14,061 bases of DNA from Acidobacteriota bacterium (GTDB lineage: Bacteria > Acidobacteriota > Blastocatellia > RBC074). Below, in pieces: positions 1 to 7,070 of this stretch. Made by a program: the position numbers and the translations under genes. Where the stretch lies: contig JAKEHZ010000255.1 of the NCBI GenBank assembly GCA_022614735.1, forward strand, positions 1-14,061, written 5' to 3'. Every line of letters starts with the position of its first letter. The first letter of the stretch is position 1. The notes beneath the pieces were generated by a model. That model searched no databases, was not told where the DNA came from, and saw only the letters and a list, made by a program, of their open reading frames with translations.

Positions 1-81
1 CTTGGCGCTCTTGGCGTCTTGGCGGTTTTTCTTTTCGTTTGTTTCGTTATTTTCGTTTGTTTCGTATTCTCTCTTCCGCAA
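1..81. repeat. Half of a 9-bp-unit tandem repeat element, cut by window edge
   Basis: Positions 34-66 hold four 9-bp units (TTCGTTTGT, TTCGTTATT, TTCGTTTGT, TTCGTAT..), followed by TTCTCTCTTCCGCAATCA. This is the same layout as the right arm at 6544-6611, but every unit has T where that copy has C (positions 35, 44, 53 and 62). Positions 1-28 carry a different short tandem built on CTTGGCG. The repeat ends at the TCA (82-84) that is the reductase stop codon read on the minus strand. The matching left arm, if present, lies outside the window. Confidence 0.7.
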
Positions 82-1047
82 TCACCACTCCTCCGCCCTA
101 TCCCACGCAAACTGTTTCAACCGCCAGAGCATACCGGGTGTCAATCTTCTACCGTCCGAATAGGAAATATTGGCTGTGACGTGTTTGGCATTGCGCATGC
201 CAGGGATAACTGTATTGACCGCATCGTTGCTGAGCGTGAAGCGCAGCGCAAGTTCGGGCAGGTTTTCTGCTTCAGCGCCGAGCAACAATTTCAATCTTTC
301 GACTCGATTGAAGACTTTCTGTTTGCGCTCGCCCCGGAAAAACCAGGTGCGGAAATCGGTGTCTGGGAAAACGGTGTCGGGTTTGATCGTACCGGTCAGC
401 CCGCCCTCGTCAAGGGGCACGCGCGCGATCACACCAATGTTCAGTTCAAGGCAAAGGGGATAGAGTTGGTTCTCAGGGGCCTGCTCGAAGATGTTGTAGA
501 TCACCTGCACCGTATCAAGGTGACCTTGCCGCAGGGCTTTCATCGCATTCCACGGTTGATAATCATTGATCGAGATGCCGAAAAATCGAATCTTGCCCTG
601 CTCGCGCAGTTTCGTCAGCGCCTCGATCCATTCGGTCTCATCCGCCCAGCTGTCATGCCATACGTGCAGTTGTTGAATATCGATAGTGTCTGTACCGAGG
701 TTGCTCAGACTCTGCTCGGTGCATTCGATGATGTAGTCGCGACTGAAGACTTCCCGCAACGGCACATCGCGCGCAGGCCATTGGCGGTTTTTTGGGGGAA
801 TCTTCGTAGCGATGTAGATTCGTTCCTGGCGTGAACGTACGACTTCGCCGACCAGACGTTCGCTGTGTCCATCGCCATATGCCAGCGCGGTGTCGATGAA
901 GTTCAGTCCCTGGTCAATCGCCAGGTTTAACGCGCGGCTCGCTTCTTCGTCATCACCTCCAGTCCATTGAATGCCGCCTATACCCCAGGCGCCATAGCCG
1001 ATCTCAGACACCTTGATGCCGGTCCTTCCGAGAGTCCGATATTTCAT
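82..1047 (-). CDS. Aldo/keto reductase family oxidoreductase
   Basis: This 321-residue protein has the layout of the aldo/keto reductase superfamily: an NADPH-dependent (beta/alpha)8 barrel that reduces carbonyls in the cytosol. The start MKYRTLGRTGIKVSEIGYGAWGIGG is typical. The catalytic tetrad is visible as Asp52 and Tyr57 (in FIDTALAYGDG), Lys82 (ATKIPP) and His128 (QLHVWH). The late segment NTVIPGMRNAKHV matches the usual cofactor-phosphate loop. The ATG start is supported by AAGGAG (minus strand, 1053-1058) five bases upstream. The gene is divergent from the transporter operon, and its TGA stop coincides with the edge of a tandem-repeat element. The physiological substrate cannot be read from sequence. 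Family assignment is secure. Confidence 0.95.
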   Translation of the reverse strand: MKYRTLGRTGIKVSEIGYGAWGIGGIQWTGGDDEEASRALNLAIDQGLNFIDTALAYGDGHSERLVGEVVRSRQERIYIATKIPPKNRQWPARDVPLREVFSRDYIIECTEQSLSNLGTDTIDIQQLHVWHDSWADETEWIEALTKLREQGKIRFFGISINDYQPWNAMKALRQGHLDTVQVIYNIFEQAPENQLYPLCLELNIGVIARVPLDEGGLTGTIKPDTVFPDTDFRTWFFRGERKQKVFNRVERLKLLLGAEAENLPELALRFTLSNDAVNTVIPGMRNAKHVTANISYSDGRRLTPGMLWRLKQFAWDRAEEW

Positions 1048-1136
1048 AGTGGCTCCTTGCTTCGATTTCGTTGAGAGAAAGTGTTATCAATAGCGGCGGG
1101 ATTTATTCACCTTAGAGGTTCGATTGTCAAGAACCA

Positions 1137-1228
1137 TTTGATTGCGGATTGCGGATTGCGGATTGCGGATTTGATAATCCGAAGTTCCTTTTCAATCCGC
1201 AATCCGCAATCCGCAATCCGCAATCAAA
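1137..1228. repeat. ATTGCGG heptamer palindrome (35-bp perfect arms)
   Basis: The left arm at 1137-1171 is TTTG followed by four ATTGCGG units; the right arm at 1194-1228 is its exact reverse complement, giving a 35-bp stem with a 22-nt loop. The outer ends read TTTGATTGCGG and CCGCAATCAAA. The last three bases of the right arm are the first three of the Shine-Dalgarno sequence of the next gene. Read in frame it would encode the IADCGLRIAD / RNPQSAIRN peptide, which explains a spurious long N-terminal extension of the downstream reading frame. Confidence 0.93.
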
Positions 1229-1233
1229 GGAGG
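1226..1233 (+). promoter_or_regulatory. Shine-Dalgarno AAAGGAGG deciding a TTG start
   Basis: AAAGGAGG sits six bases before TTG at 1240-1242. This is the strongest ribosome binding site in the region and fixes a TTG start for the DUF969 gene. It overlaps the base of the upstream hairpin by three nucleotides. Confidence 0.8.
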
Positions 1234-1239
1234 CTTGCC

Positions 1240-1986
1240 TTGCATCTCGAAGATTTGCTCAAGCTGAGCGGCGTTATCATCGTTGTGATTGGCCTCGCGC
1301 TGAAATTGCGGACAACCCTGGTTGTGGTGGTCGCTGCGTTGGTGACAGGGCTGCTGGCCGGGTTGCCGCTGTTTTCAAACGAGGGTTTCTTTCAGGACCT
1401 GCCTTATCTGACGAAGCCGGGACAGACCGGGATTATCAATACTCTAGGCCGCGCATTTGCCGATAACCGCCTGATGACACTCTTCATCATCACCCTTCCG
1501 GCAATCGGTCTGGCTGAGAAGTATGGTCTGCAGGAACAGGCTGCAGCGTTAATCCGTCGCGTGCACGCGGCAACAGTAGGAAGATTACAGATCGTTTATC
1601 AGCTCTTTCGTGTGCTCAATGGCTTGATGGGGATCAGGTTGAATGGCCATCCGTCGTTCGTGCGGCCTCTGATCTTTCCAATGTCACTGGGTGCGGCCAG
1701 GGCGGAATCAAATCCGCACGAAGTGCCATCACAGACAATTGAGAAGATTAAAGCTGCAAATGCTGCTGCGGAAAATTACGGCAATTTTTACGGGCAGAAC
1801 CTTTCGCCGGTACAAGCCGGAATTTTGCTGGTCTTCGGCGTGATGCAGGGATTGGGCTATGTTGTCGGCGTGTGGGACCTCGTGTTTTACACGATACCGA
1901 TTGTCGTGGCTTCGATCCTCTTAGCCATCATACAGTTTTCATTGTTCGATCATCGTCTCAGGAGAGATCGGGAGGTGAGGCGATGA
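1240..1986 (+). CDS. DUF969 family membrane protein, putative 5-oxoproline transporter subunit
   Basis: This 248-residue membrane protein belongs to the DUF969 family, which works paired with DUF979 and is annotated as a 5-oxoproline (pyroglutamate) transporter. Hydrophobic segments lie at about residues 9-22, 25-45, 79-93, 192-210 and 215-234. Family hallmarks are GIRLNGHPSFVRPLIFPMSLGAA (about 131-153) and AAAENYGNFYGQNL (about 175-188), which also holds the NPHEVP stretch before it (158-163). I place the start at TTG 1240 because a strong Shine-Dalgarno precedes it; an upstream GTG at 1081 would force translation through a palindromic repeat. The stop overlaps the next start as ATGA (1983-1986), implying translational coupling. 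The family is clear; the 5-oxoproline substrate is inferred from family naming and genomic association. Confidence 0.88.
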   Translation: MHLEDLLKLSGVIIVVIGLALKLRTTLVVVVAALVTGLLAGLPLFSNEGFFQDLPYLTKPGQTGIINTLGRAFADNRLMTLFIITLPAIGLAEKYGLQEQAAALIRRVHAATVGRLQIVYQLFRVLNGLMGIRLNGHPSFVRPLIFPMSLGAARAESNPHEVPSQTIEKIKAANAAAENYGNFYGQNLSPVQAGILLVFGVMQGLGYVVGVWDLVFYTIPIVVASILLAIIQFSLFDHRLRRDREVRR

Positions 1987-2963
1987 CAATGATGCCTGCC
2001 GTTTCATTATCATTGCTCTTCAGCCGCGTCTTCACGCTCGATTTTGTTTATCTGCTCACGGGCCTTGTATTGTTAGTGTTCGCTTCGCTGACTTTTGTTG
2101 ATCGCAGCAATAGGCGTCGCCTCGGCAGTGGAGTCTTCTGGCTTGTACTTGGCATCATTTTCACTCTGGGCAGTCTGATGCCGCATTGGTTAACAGGCTT
2201 GCTCGTGCTGTTTCTCGTTGCGCTCGATGGCGCGGGGCAAGTGAGTCGCGGAAGCCGGGAGACCGAACAGAAGGATCAGGCTGAACACGCGCGACGACTG
2301 GGTGACCGCATCTTCATCCCCGTGCTCGCCATTCCAATCGTCACCTTCGCCTTTGCCCTGATCTTTCGTCTGAGAGGCCTCGATGCCAGTCGCGGAGCAT
2401 TGGTCGGCCTCGGTTTCGGCGGGATCGCCGCCATGATCATCGGTTTGCGACTCACTGGCGGAACGGCGCGGATGATGATGGAGGAAGGGCGCAGGCTCAA
2501 TGAGGCAATGGGCGCGGTAAATATCCTGCCGCAATTGCTCGCCTCGCTCGGCGTGATCTTTACTGCCGCAGGGGTCGGCGATCTGATTGCGAGCGGTATT
2601 CAACAGATCATCCCGGCGAATAATCTCTTTCTGCTTGTTCTGGCGAACTGCCTGGGGATGGCGCTTTTCACAATTGTCATGGGTAATTCATTTGCGGCTT
2701 TCCCGGTCATTGCGACAGGCGTGCTTGTGCCGCTAATCATCAAGCCTTATGGCGTGAATCCGGCCATGGCCGCAATCATCACACTGACTGCAGGGTCCAG
2801 CGGCACGCTCATGACGCCGATGGCCGCGAATTTCAACATCGTGCCCGCGGCGCTCCTCAATATGAGGGATCAGTACGGCGTGATTAAGTTTCAATTGCCA
2901 TTTGCGCTTACGATCTGGTCGTTTCACGTGTTATTGTTGTGGCTGCTGATCAGAGTGCTCTGA
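1983..2963 (+). CDS. DUF979 family membrane protein, putative 5-oxoproline transporter subunit
   Basis: This 326-residue integral membrane protein of the DUF979 family is the obligate neighbour of DUF969 in the putative 5-oxoproline transporter. About nine or ten hydrophobic stretches are visible, for example near residues 16-39, 48-66, 110-130, 138-157, 177-199 and 210-231. The most recognisable part is the C-terminal half: NILPQLLASLGVIFTAAGVG, then GNSFAAFPVIATG, then GTLMTPMAANFNIVPAALL. The ATG at 1983 is preceded by GGAGG (1971-1975) and overlaps the previous stop codon; an upstream start at 1872 lies wholly inside the DUF969 gene and is rejected. No 5-oxoprolinase (pxpABC) or pyroglutamyl peptidase gene is present nearby within the window. 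Confidence 0.9.
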   Translation: MTMMPAVSLSLLFSRVFTLDFVYLLTGLVLLVFASLTFVDRSNRRRLGSGVFWLVLGIIFTLGSLMPHWLTGLLVLFLVALDGAGQVSRGSRETEQKDQAEHARRLGDRIFIPVLAIPIVTFAFALIFRLRGLDASRGALVGLGFGGIAAMIIGLRLTGGTARMMMEEGRRLNEAMGAVNILPQLLASLGVIFTAAGVGDLIASGIQQIIPANNLFLLVLANCLGMALFTIVMGNSFAAFPVIATGVLVPLIIKPYGVNPAMAAIITLTAGSSGTLMTPMAANFNIVPAALLNMRDQYGVIKFQLPFALTIWSFHVLLLWLLIRVL

Positions 2964-2991
2964 AGAATCCAGAACAAAAATGAGGTGATAT

Positions 2992-4683
2992 ATGAAGGTT
3001 AATTCTCGCCGATTTCGGCTTGGCGCTATCGCTGCCGTATTGACACTCGCTTCCTGGGGCTCATTAGTTCTGCCTTATTCCCAACTCAAAGTCGCGGCTG
3101 AGAAAGCGATCAACCCCGTGGCAGAACTCTGGCGCATTGCGCCGCCTGCGCCAACGATCGCTGAGGCTGACCGCCTCACTGAGTTGCGTGGGCGACGGCT
3201 CGAAGTGATGAAGCGAATGGGCAACAACGCAATGATGGTCTTGTTCAGCGCCGAGCCGCGCGTCTACACGGGGGATGTGGATTACCACTATCGGCAGGAG
3301 AACAATCTTTACTACCTGACGAGCATCAAGCAGCAGGATGTCGTTCTGGTCTTGATCCCCGGCGGGAAGAAGACACGTGAGATTCTGTTTGTGCCGGCAC
3401 GCAATCCCGAGTTTGAGACGTGGAATGGCCGGATGATGAGCTTCGCCGAGGCGCAGGCGCGCAGCGGTATTCAGGAAGTCTGGGATCTCAAGCTCCTCAA
3501 TGGATTCCTCAAATTCATCGCTCCGCGCGCAGAGAAAGCCATCGCTAAACGCGGCAATGTGGCAACCCCCGATGAAAAGCTGACCGAGCAATGGAAGGAC
3601 GATTTTCAAACCCTGATCGAAGCGGTGAAAGCGGATCAGGCCGAGCTCTACTTACTCACTCCGAGAGGCAGCGATCTGCGGGAATACAGGCAGGAGCACG
3701 AATTCGCCAATCAGATCTCTTCGCCATCGGCAGGCCAATCTGCCGGCTTAAAGATCAAGCCCGCACATCAGATCTTTGCCGAGCTGCGGCATCGTAAATC
3801 AGAGTTGGAGTTGAAATTGATGCAGCACGCAGTGGACATTACAAGCGAGGCTTTCCATCGCGTCTTCGCCGCCGCTGGGCCCGCCATGTATGAGTATGAA
3901 ATTCAGGCTGAGTTTGAGTACACCTTCCGCCGCCGCAACGCGGACAACTGGGGCTATCCGTGCATAGTCGGCGCAGGGATCAACGCCACTACATTACATT
4001 ACATAACCAGTCAGGACCGATTGGATGACAGCAGTTTATTACTGATGGATTGCGCAGCCGAATTTGACCACTACACCGCAGACATCACGCGTACGCTGCC
4101 AGTCAACGGAAAATTCACCAAAGAGCAGGCGGAGATTTACCGCATTGTCTACGAAGCGCAAACTGCCTCGATCAACGCCGTTCGACCGGGCAACACTCTC
4201 AATACACGACGCGATCCGAAGATCTCACCAAATTCGGTTCACGGGCGCTCTGTCGAGGTGATCAAGGAAGGTTTGCTGCGCCTGGGTTTAATTACATCGA
4301 AGGATAATGACGAGTATAGAAGATGGTTTATGCACGGCACCAGTCATTGGCTTGGGATGAATGTTCATGATGTCGGGGATTACGCGAAACCTCTCTCGCC
4401 GGGCATGGTGTTGACCGTTGAGCCCGGGATTTATATTCGGCCGGATGCGCTCGAAGTGCTGGCAAAAACTCCTGGTAACGAACGTTTCATCAATGCAGTA
4501 CGCCCGGCATTTGAGAAGTACAAGGGCATTGGAGTCCGGATAGAAGATGACGTGCTGGTTACCGAAGGCGAGCCGAAGGTGATGTCTGCGGCCATCCCGT
4601 CCAGGCTGGAAGATGTTGAATCAACGATGGCGCGATTGAGACAGGAACTTCGCAAATCGGGCTGGCCTGTGGCGATGAAGTGA
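2992..4683 (+). CDS. Exported Xaa-Pro aminopeptidase (aminopeptidase P, M24B)
   Basis: This 563-residue metallopeptidase would remove N-terminal residues that precede proline. The N-terminus (SRRFRL, then a hydrophobic run at about 11-28) looks like a signal peptide or membrane anchor; the twin-arginine motif is imperfect. The aminopeptidase P N-terminal domain spans about 56-190 and the pita-bread catalytic domain about 270-530. All five dimetal ligands of the E. coli PepP pattern are visible: Asp353, Asp364, His452, Glu477 and Glu518. The accessory histidines 448 and 459 are also present (HGTSHWLG, VHDVG). It is longer than cytosolic PepP (about 440) because of the N-terminal extension and insertions such as residues 400-415. 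GAGGTG (2982-2987) precedes the ATG, 28 bases after the DUF979 stop. Cotranscription suggests release of amino acids or pyroglutamate from peptides for uptake; this link is inference. Confidence 0.93.
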   Translation: MKVNSRRFRLGAIAAVLTLASWGSLVLPYSQLKVAAEKAINPVAELWRIAPPAPTIAEADRLTELRGRRLEVMKRMGNNAMMVLFSAEPRVYTGDVDYHYRQENNLYYLTSIKQQDVVLVLIPGGKKTREILFVPARNPEFETWNGRMMSFAEAQARSGIQEVWDLKLLNGFLKFIAPRAEKAIAKRGNVATPDEKLTEQWKDDFQTLIEAVKADQAELYLLTPRGSDLREYRQEHEFANQISSPSAGQSAGLKIKPAHQIFAELRHRKSELELKLMQHAVDITSEAFHRVFAAAGPAMYEYEIQAEFEYTFRRRNADNWGYPCIVGAGINATTLHYITSQDRLDDSSLLLMDCAAEFDHYTADITRTLPVNGKFTKEQAEIYRIVYEAQTASINAVRPGNTLNTRRDPKISPNSVHGRSVEVIKEGLLRLGLITSKDNDEYRRWFMHGTSHWLGMNVHDVGDYAKPLSPGMVLTVEPGIYIRPDALEVLAKTPGNERFINAVRPAFEKYKGIGVRIEDDVLVTEGEPKVMSAAIPSRLEDVESTMARLRQELRKSGWPVAMK

Positions 4684-4736
4684 ATAGACTCACGCCCGGA
4701 CGCAAAGAGAAGATAGCGCCATTTACGAGAGACGAT

Positions 4737-5162
4737 ATGTCAATCAGTCTTGATCTGCCAGAAACGCGATTTGCTGTGGCGAGCATACCGCTCGGCCAAT
4801 TCGGCGAACTGGTCTCCTGTTTGAGCGAGGTCGAAGGCTTCGTCTCAATGACGAGCGACAAAGACGAGATCACTCTCATCGTCGCCGAGGAGGTCTGGCA
4901 GAAGCTCGCCGCGCGTTTTCCCGGAGCGCGGTCGCAGGGGCAGCGGCGGATGATTCGCTTCGATATAGTGCTCGATTTCTCCGTGGTCGGCTTCATCTCG
5001 GAAATCAGCACCGCGCTGGCCGATGTCGACATCAGCATCTTGAGTCTTTCGACCTACAGCACAGATGCCGTCTTCGTTCACGAATCGAGGTTCGATGACG
5101 CCGTCGCCGCGGTCAAACAGGCACTGGTCACATTGCGGTTCACACATCTGGCGCAACACTGA
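4737..5162 (+). CDS. Small ACT-domain (CASTOR/ACT_7-like) protein
   Basis: This is a 141-residue soluble protein from ATG 4737. Two ACT-like halves can be traced: about 1-65 (LPETRFAVASIP, then FVSMTSDKDEITLIVAEE) and about 70-135. The second half, DFSVVGFISEISTALADVDISILSLSTYSTDAVFVHE, is the classic ACT fold with its small-molecule interface. Such stand-alone proteins are thought to sense amino acids; no catalytic domain is attached. A GTG at 4680 would add 19 residues and overlap the peptidase stop, but homologous folds begin around LPETRF, so the ATG is preferred. No good Shine-Dalgarno is visible for either start. It is the last gene of the transporter/peptidase set and may sense the amino acids released or imported. 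The partner is unknown. Confidence 0.85.
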   Translation: MSISLDLPETRFAVASIPLGQFGELVSCLSEVEGFVSMTSDKDEITLIVAEEVWQKLAARFPGARSQGQRRMIRFDIVLDFSVVGFISEISTALADVDISILSLSTYSTDAVFVHESRFDDAVAAVKQALVTLRFTHLAQH

Positions 5163-5181
5163 GAGGTTGTTATAAGAACGG

Positions 5182-5263
5182 AAGACAGAAAACGGAACAA
5201 ACGGAAAAATCCTCGAGAATTTCCGTTTGTTCCGTTATTTCCGTTTGTTCCGTTTTCTGTCTT
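5182..5263. repeat. AACGGAAnn nonamer palindrome, asymmetric copy
   Basis: Left arm 5182-5207 and right arm 5238-5263 are perfect 26-bp reverse complements ending in AAGACAG / CTGTCTT. The left arm has two 9-bp units (AACGGAACA, AACGGAAAA). The right side has four, because an extra pair occupies 5220-5236, so the left arm can pair with either of two targets (26-bp stem with a long loop, or 17-bp stem with a 12-nt loop). It fills most of the gap between the ACT gene and the trans-sulfuration gene, where it could slow or terminate transcription, although no T-tract follows. Confidence 0.9.
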
Positions 5264-5284
5264 TATCTCTACAGCACTAACGTT

Positions 5285-6475
5285 ATGTCAAAAGAGCGTA
5301 TCGATTTAGAAGGCTTGCAATCCAAAGCCGTCTACACATCAAAAAAACTGAACCAGACGTCAGCGATCAGCCCGCCGATCTGGCAGACGACGACTTTCAG
5401 CGCGGAGACTGCAGAAGACTTCGCCGAAATCGCGATCGCGATGAAACCAGCCGAGTTCTACACACGTTACGGCAATCCGAATCACGAGATGGTCGAAGCG
5501 ACAGTGGCAGCGCTCGAAGGCGGCGAAGCGGCGCTGGTCGCAAGCTCGGGAATGGGCGTGATCTTCGCCGGAATCGCGGGTATCCTGCGCACAGGCGATC
5601 ACGTCGTTGCCCAGCGCAACCATTACGCCGGAGCTACGACCTTGCTCAAAGAGTTCCTGCCGCGCTGGGGCATCGAGGTCACCTTTGTCGATCAAACTCA
5701 AAGGGCTGAATTCGCTGATGCCATCCGATCGAATACCAGGCTGATCTATGTCGAATCACCGGTCAATCCGTTGATGCAGATTACCGATTTACGTTACATC
5801 GCCGAGCTGGCCAGACCGCAGGGAATTACGACAATTTGCGATAACACGTTTGCCACGCCTATCAATCAACGACCGCTCGAACTCGGCATCGACGCAGTAG
5901 TTCACAGCGCGACCAAATATATCGGGGGACATCACGACGTGACAGCAGGCGTGCTTGTCGGCTCAAAAGAGTTTGTCGAGGATGTTTGGAAATTCGCGCT
6001 GGTCGCGGGTGCAACGCTCAGCCCCTTCGATGGGTGGTTATTGCTGCGGGGATTGCGAACTCTGGGATTGAGGGTCGAACGACATAATCAAAACGGGATG
6101 GCTCTGGCAAAATTTCTGGAGAAGCATCCCAAGGTGGCGCGCGTTTACTATCCCGGCCTCGAATTACATCCTCAGCACGAACTCGCTAAATCACAAATGA
6201 GCGGGTTCACCGGGATGTTAAGCGTCGAATTGCGCGGCGGCTATGCGGCGGCTGAGAAATTGATCTCTTCACTCGAACTGGGAACTCGCGCAGCCAGTCT
6301 CGGCGGCTTTGAAACTATCGTCGTGCATCCGGCCTCGATGTGGAGTCTGCAACTCTCGCGTGAACTGAGAGAGTCGACCGGTATCAACGAAGGTCTGGTA
6401 CGGATTTCAGTGGGGCTGGAAGATGAGATCGATATGCTGCGCGATTTCGAACGCGCTCTGCTGGAAGTTCATTGA
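5285..6475 (+). CDS. PLP-dependent Cys/Met metabolism (trans-sulfuration) enzyme
   Basis: This 396-residue fold-type I PLP enzyme belongs to the cystathionine gamma-synthase / cystathionine lyase / methionine gamma-lyase family, acting in the cytosol on sulfur amino acids. Lys211 in VVHSATKYIGGHHDV is the internal aldimine lysine. Asp186 (CDNTFATP) contacts the pyridine nitrogen. Tyr59/Arg61 with YTRYGNPNH form the phosphate-binding contribution from the partner subunit, SSGMG (88-91) is the phosphate loop, and Tyr114 (NHYAG) is the stacking position. The C-terminal SLGGFETIVVHPASMW is the carboxylate-binding region. Length is normal. Sequence alone does not separate gamma-synthase, lyase or sulfhydrylase activity. 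The ATG has no clear Shine-Dalgarno and follows a palindromic repeat; the TGA stop is the first codon of another repeat element. Confidence 0.93.
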   Translation: MSKERIDLEGLQSKAVYTSKKLNQTSAISPPIWQTTTFSAETAEDFAEIAIAMKPAEFYTRYGNPNHEMVEATVAALEGGEAALVASSGMGVIFAGIAGILRTGDHVVAQRNHYAGATTLLKEFLPRWGIEVTFVDQTQRAEFADAIRSNTRLIYVESPVNPLMQITDLRYIAELARPQGITTICDNTFATPINQRPLELGIDAVVHSATKYIGGHHDVTAGVLVGSKEFVEDVWKFALVAGATLSPFDGWLLLRGLRTLGLRVERHNQNGMALAKFLEKHPKVARVYYPGLELHPQHELAKSQMSGFTGMLSVELRGGYAAAEKLISSLELGTRAASLGGFETIVVHPASMWSLQLSRELRESTGINEGLVRISVGLEDEIDMLRDFERALLEVH

Positions 6476-6611
6476 TTGCAGAATGCGGAAGAGAGAAAAC
6501 GGAACAAACGGAAATAACGGAACAAACGGAAATTTTATTGATCTTCCGTTTGTTCCGTTATTTCCGTTTGTTCCGTTTTCTCTCTTCCGCATTCTGCAAT
6601 CCGCAATCAAT
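6471..6611. repeat. Large palindromic element: 57-bp perfect arms with 9-bp units
   Basis: Arms 6475-6531 and 6544-6600 are perfect 57-bp reverse complements with a 12-nt loop. From the centre outward each arm has four AACGGAAnn nonamers, then GAAGAGAG, then ATTGCAGAATGC. Beyond the stem the right side has one additional CCGCAAT heptamer, after which GCAATCAAT (6603-6611) again mirrors ATTGATTGC (6471-6479). The outer motif TTGATTGC is shared with the heptamer palindromes. The left end contains the TGA stop of the trans-sulfuration enzyme. No target-site duplication is obvious. Confidence 0.95.
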
Positions 6612-6660
6612 CTGTCTCAGACTGTTACAAGTGCAGGAAGAAACTCGCGTAACGATGAGA

Positions 6661-6693
6661 TAAAAAAATAGGAGAGACTTTGCAGTCTCTCCT
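6661..6693 (-). terminator. Rho-independent terminator, minus strand
   Basis: A perfect 10-bp stem (AGGAGAGACT 6670-6679 with AGTCTCTCCT 6684-6693) and a 4-nt loop are followed on the minus strand by A and seven U residues (from 6668-6662). This is a textbook intrinsic terminator for leftward transcription. The nearest minus-strand gene is hemF, whose stop is about 550 bases upstream, so it either ends a long hemF transcript or a separate small transcript. Confidence 0.82.
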
Positions 6694-6696
6694 GTA

Positions 6697-6742
<46 letters not shown>

Positions 6743-6934
6743 AAACCATCTCGCACACGCAGTAAAACAGTGCAAGCCTGATGCCACGACAATTGGTATT
6801 TATCGTTATCCGCTAATTGCCTTGAAAGCCTCTGATTTAGCGATAAACCATCTTTGAAAATCACATCAAGATAGTCGTAATTTATCCAGAATTTCGTATG
6901 CGGGCTTCAATTTTTCGGAGATGGCTTTAGAGAA

Positions 6935-6948
6935 ATGTTATATAACAT
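6935..6948. promoter_or_regulatory. 14-bp perfect palindrome, possible operator
   Basis: ATGTTATATAACAT is fully palindromic and AT-rich, in the style of a dimeric regulator site. No convincing promoter or gene start adjoins it, so the role is a guess. Confidence 0.25.
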
Positions 6949-7070
6949 AGATAAGAAAGCCCCATAAAATGCTCTGCAATTTACCATAATCCTTCATTTT
7001 TGTGGCTCATGGATGACTCGTCACCACAAATCCGTTACTGAAAAGTCTCGTACTGTTTCAGCCTGCGGAA

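Noticed and set aside
19..834. A 271-codon open frame on the plus strand
   Set aside because: It is antisense to the aldo/keto reductase, whose motifs and ribosome site are clear; its N-terminus is translated repeat sequence and the product resembles no family.
1137..1228. CRISPR-like array
   Set aside because: Units are 7 bp with no spacers and the arrays are mirrored; there are no cas genes.
1081..1239. N-terminal extension of the DUF969 protein from GTG 1081
   Set aside because: It would translate both arms of the heptamer palindrome; the strong Shine-Dalgarno before TTG 1240 and the family start argue for the shorter protein.
5208..5263. Rho-independent terminator after the ACT gene
   Set aside because: The stem is strong but no U-tract follows on either strand; it is described as a repeat only.
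6938..6997. A 19-codon hydrophobic minus-strand frame
   Set aside because: There is no ribosome site, it is very short and ends in the palindrome; chance is the simpler explanation.
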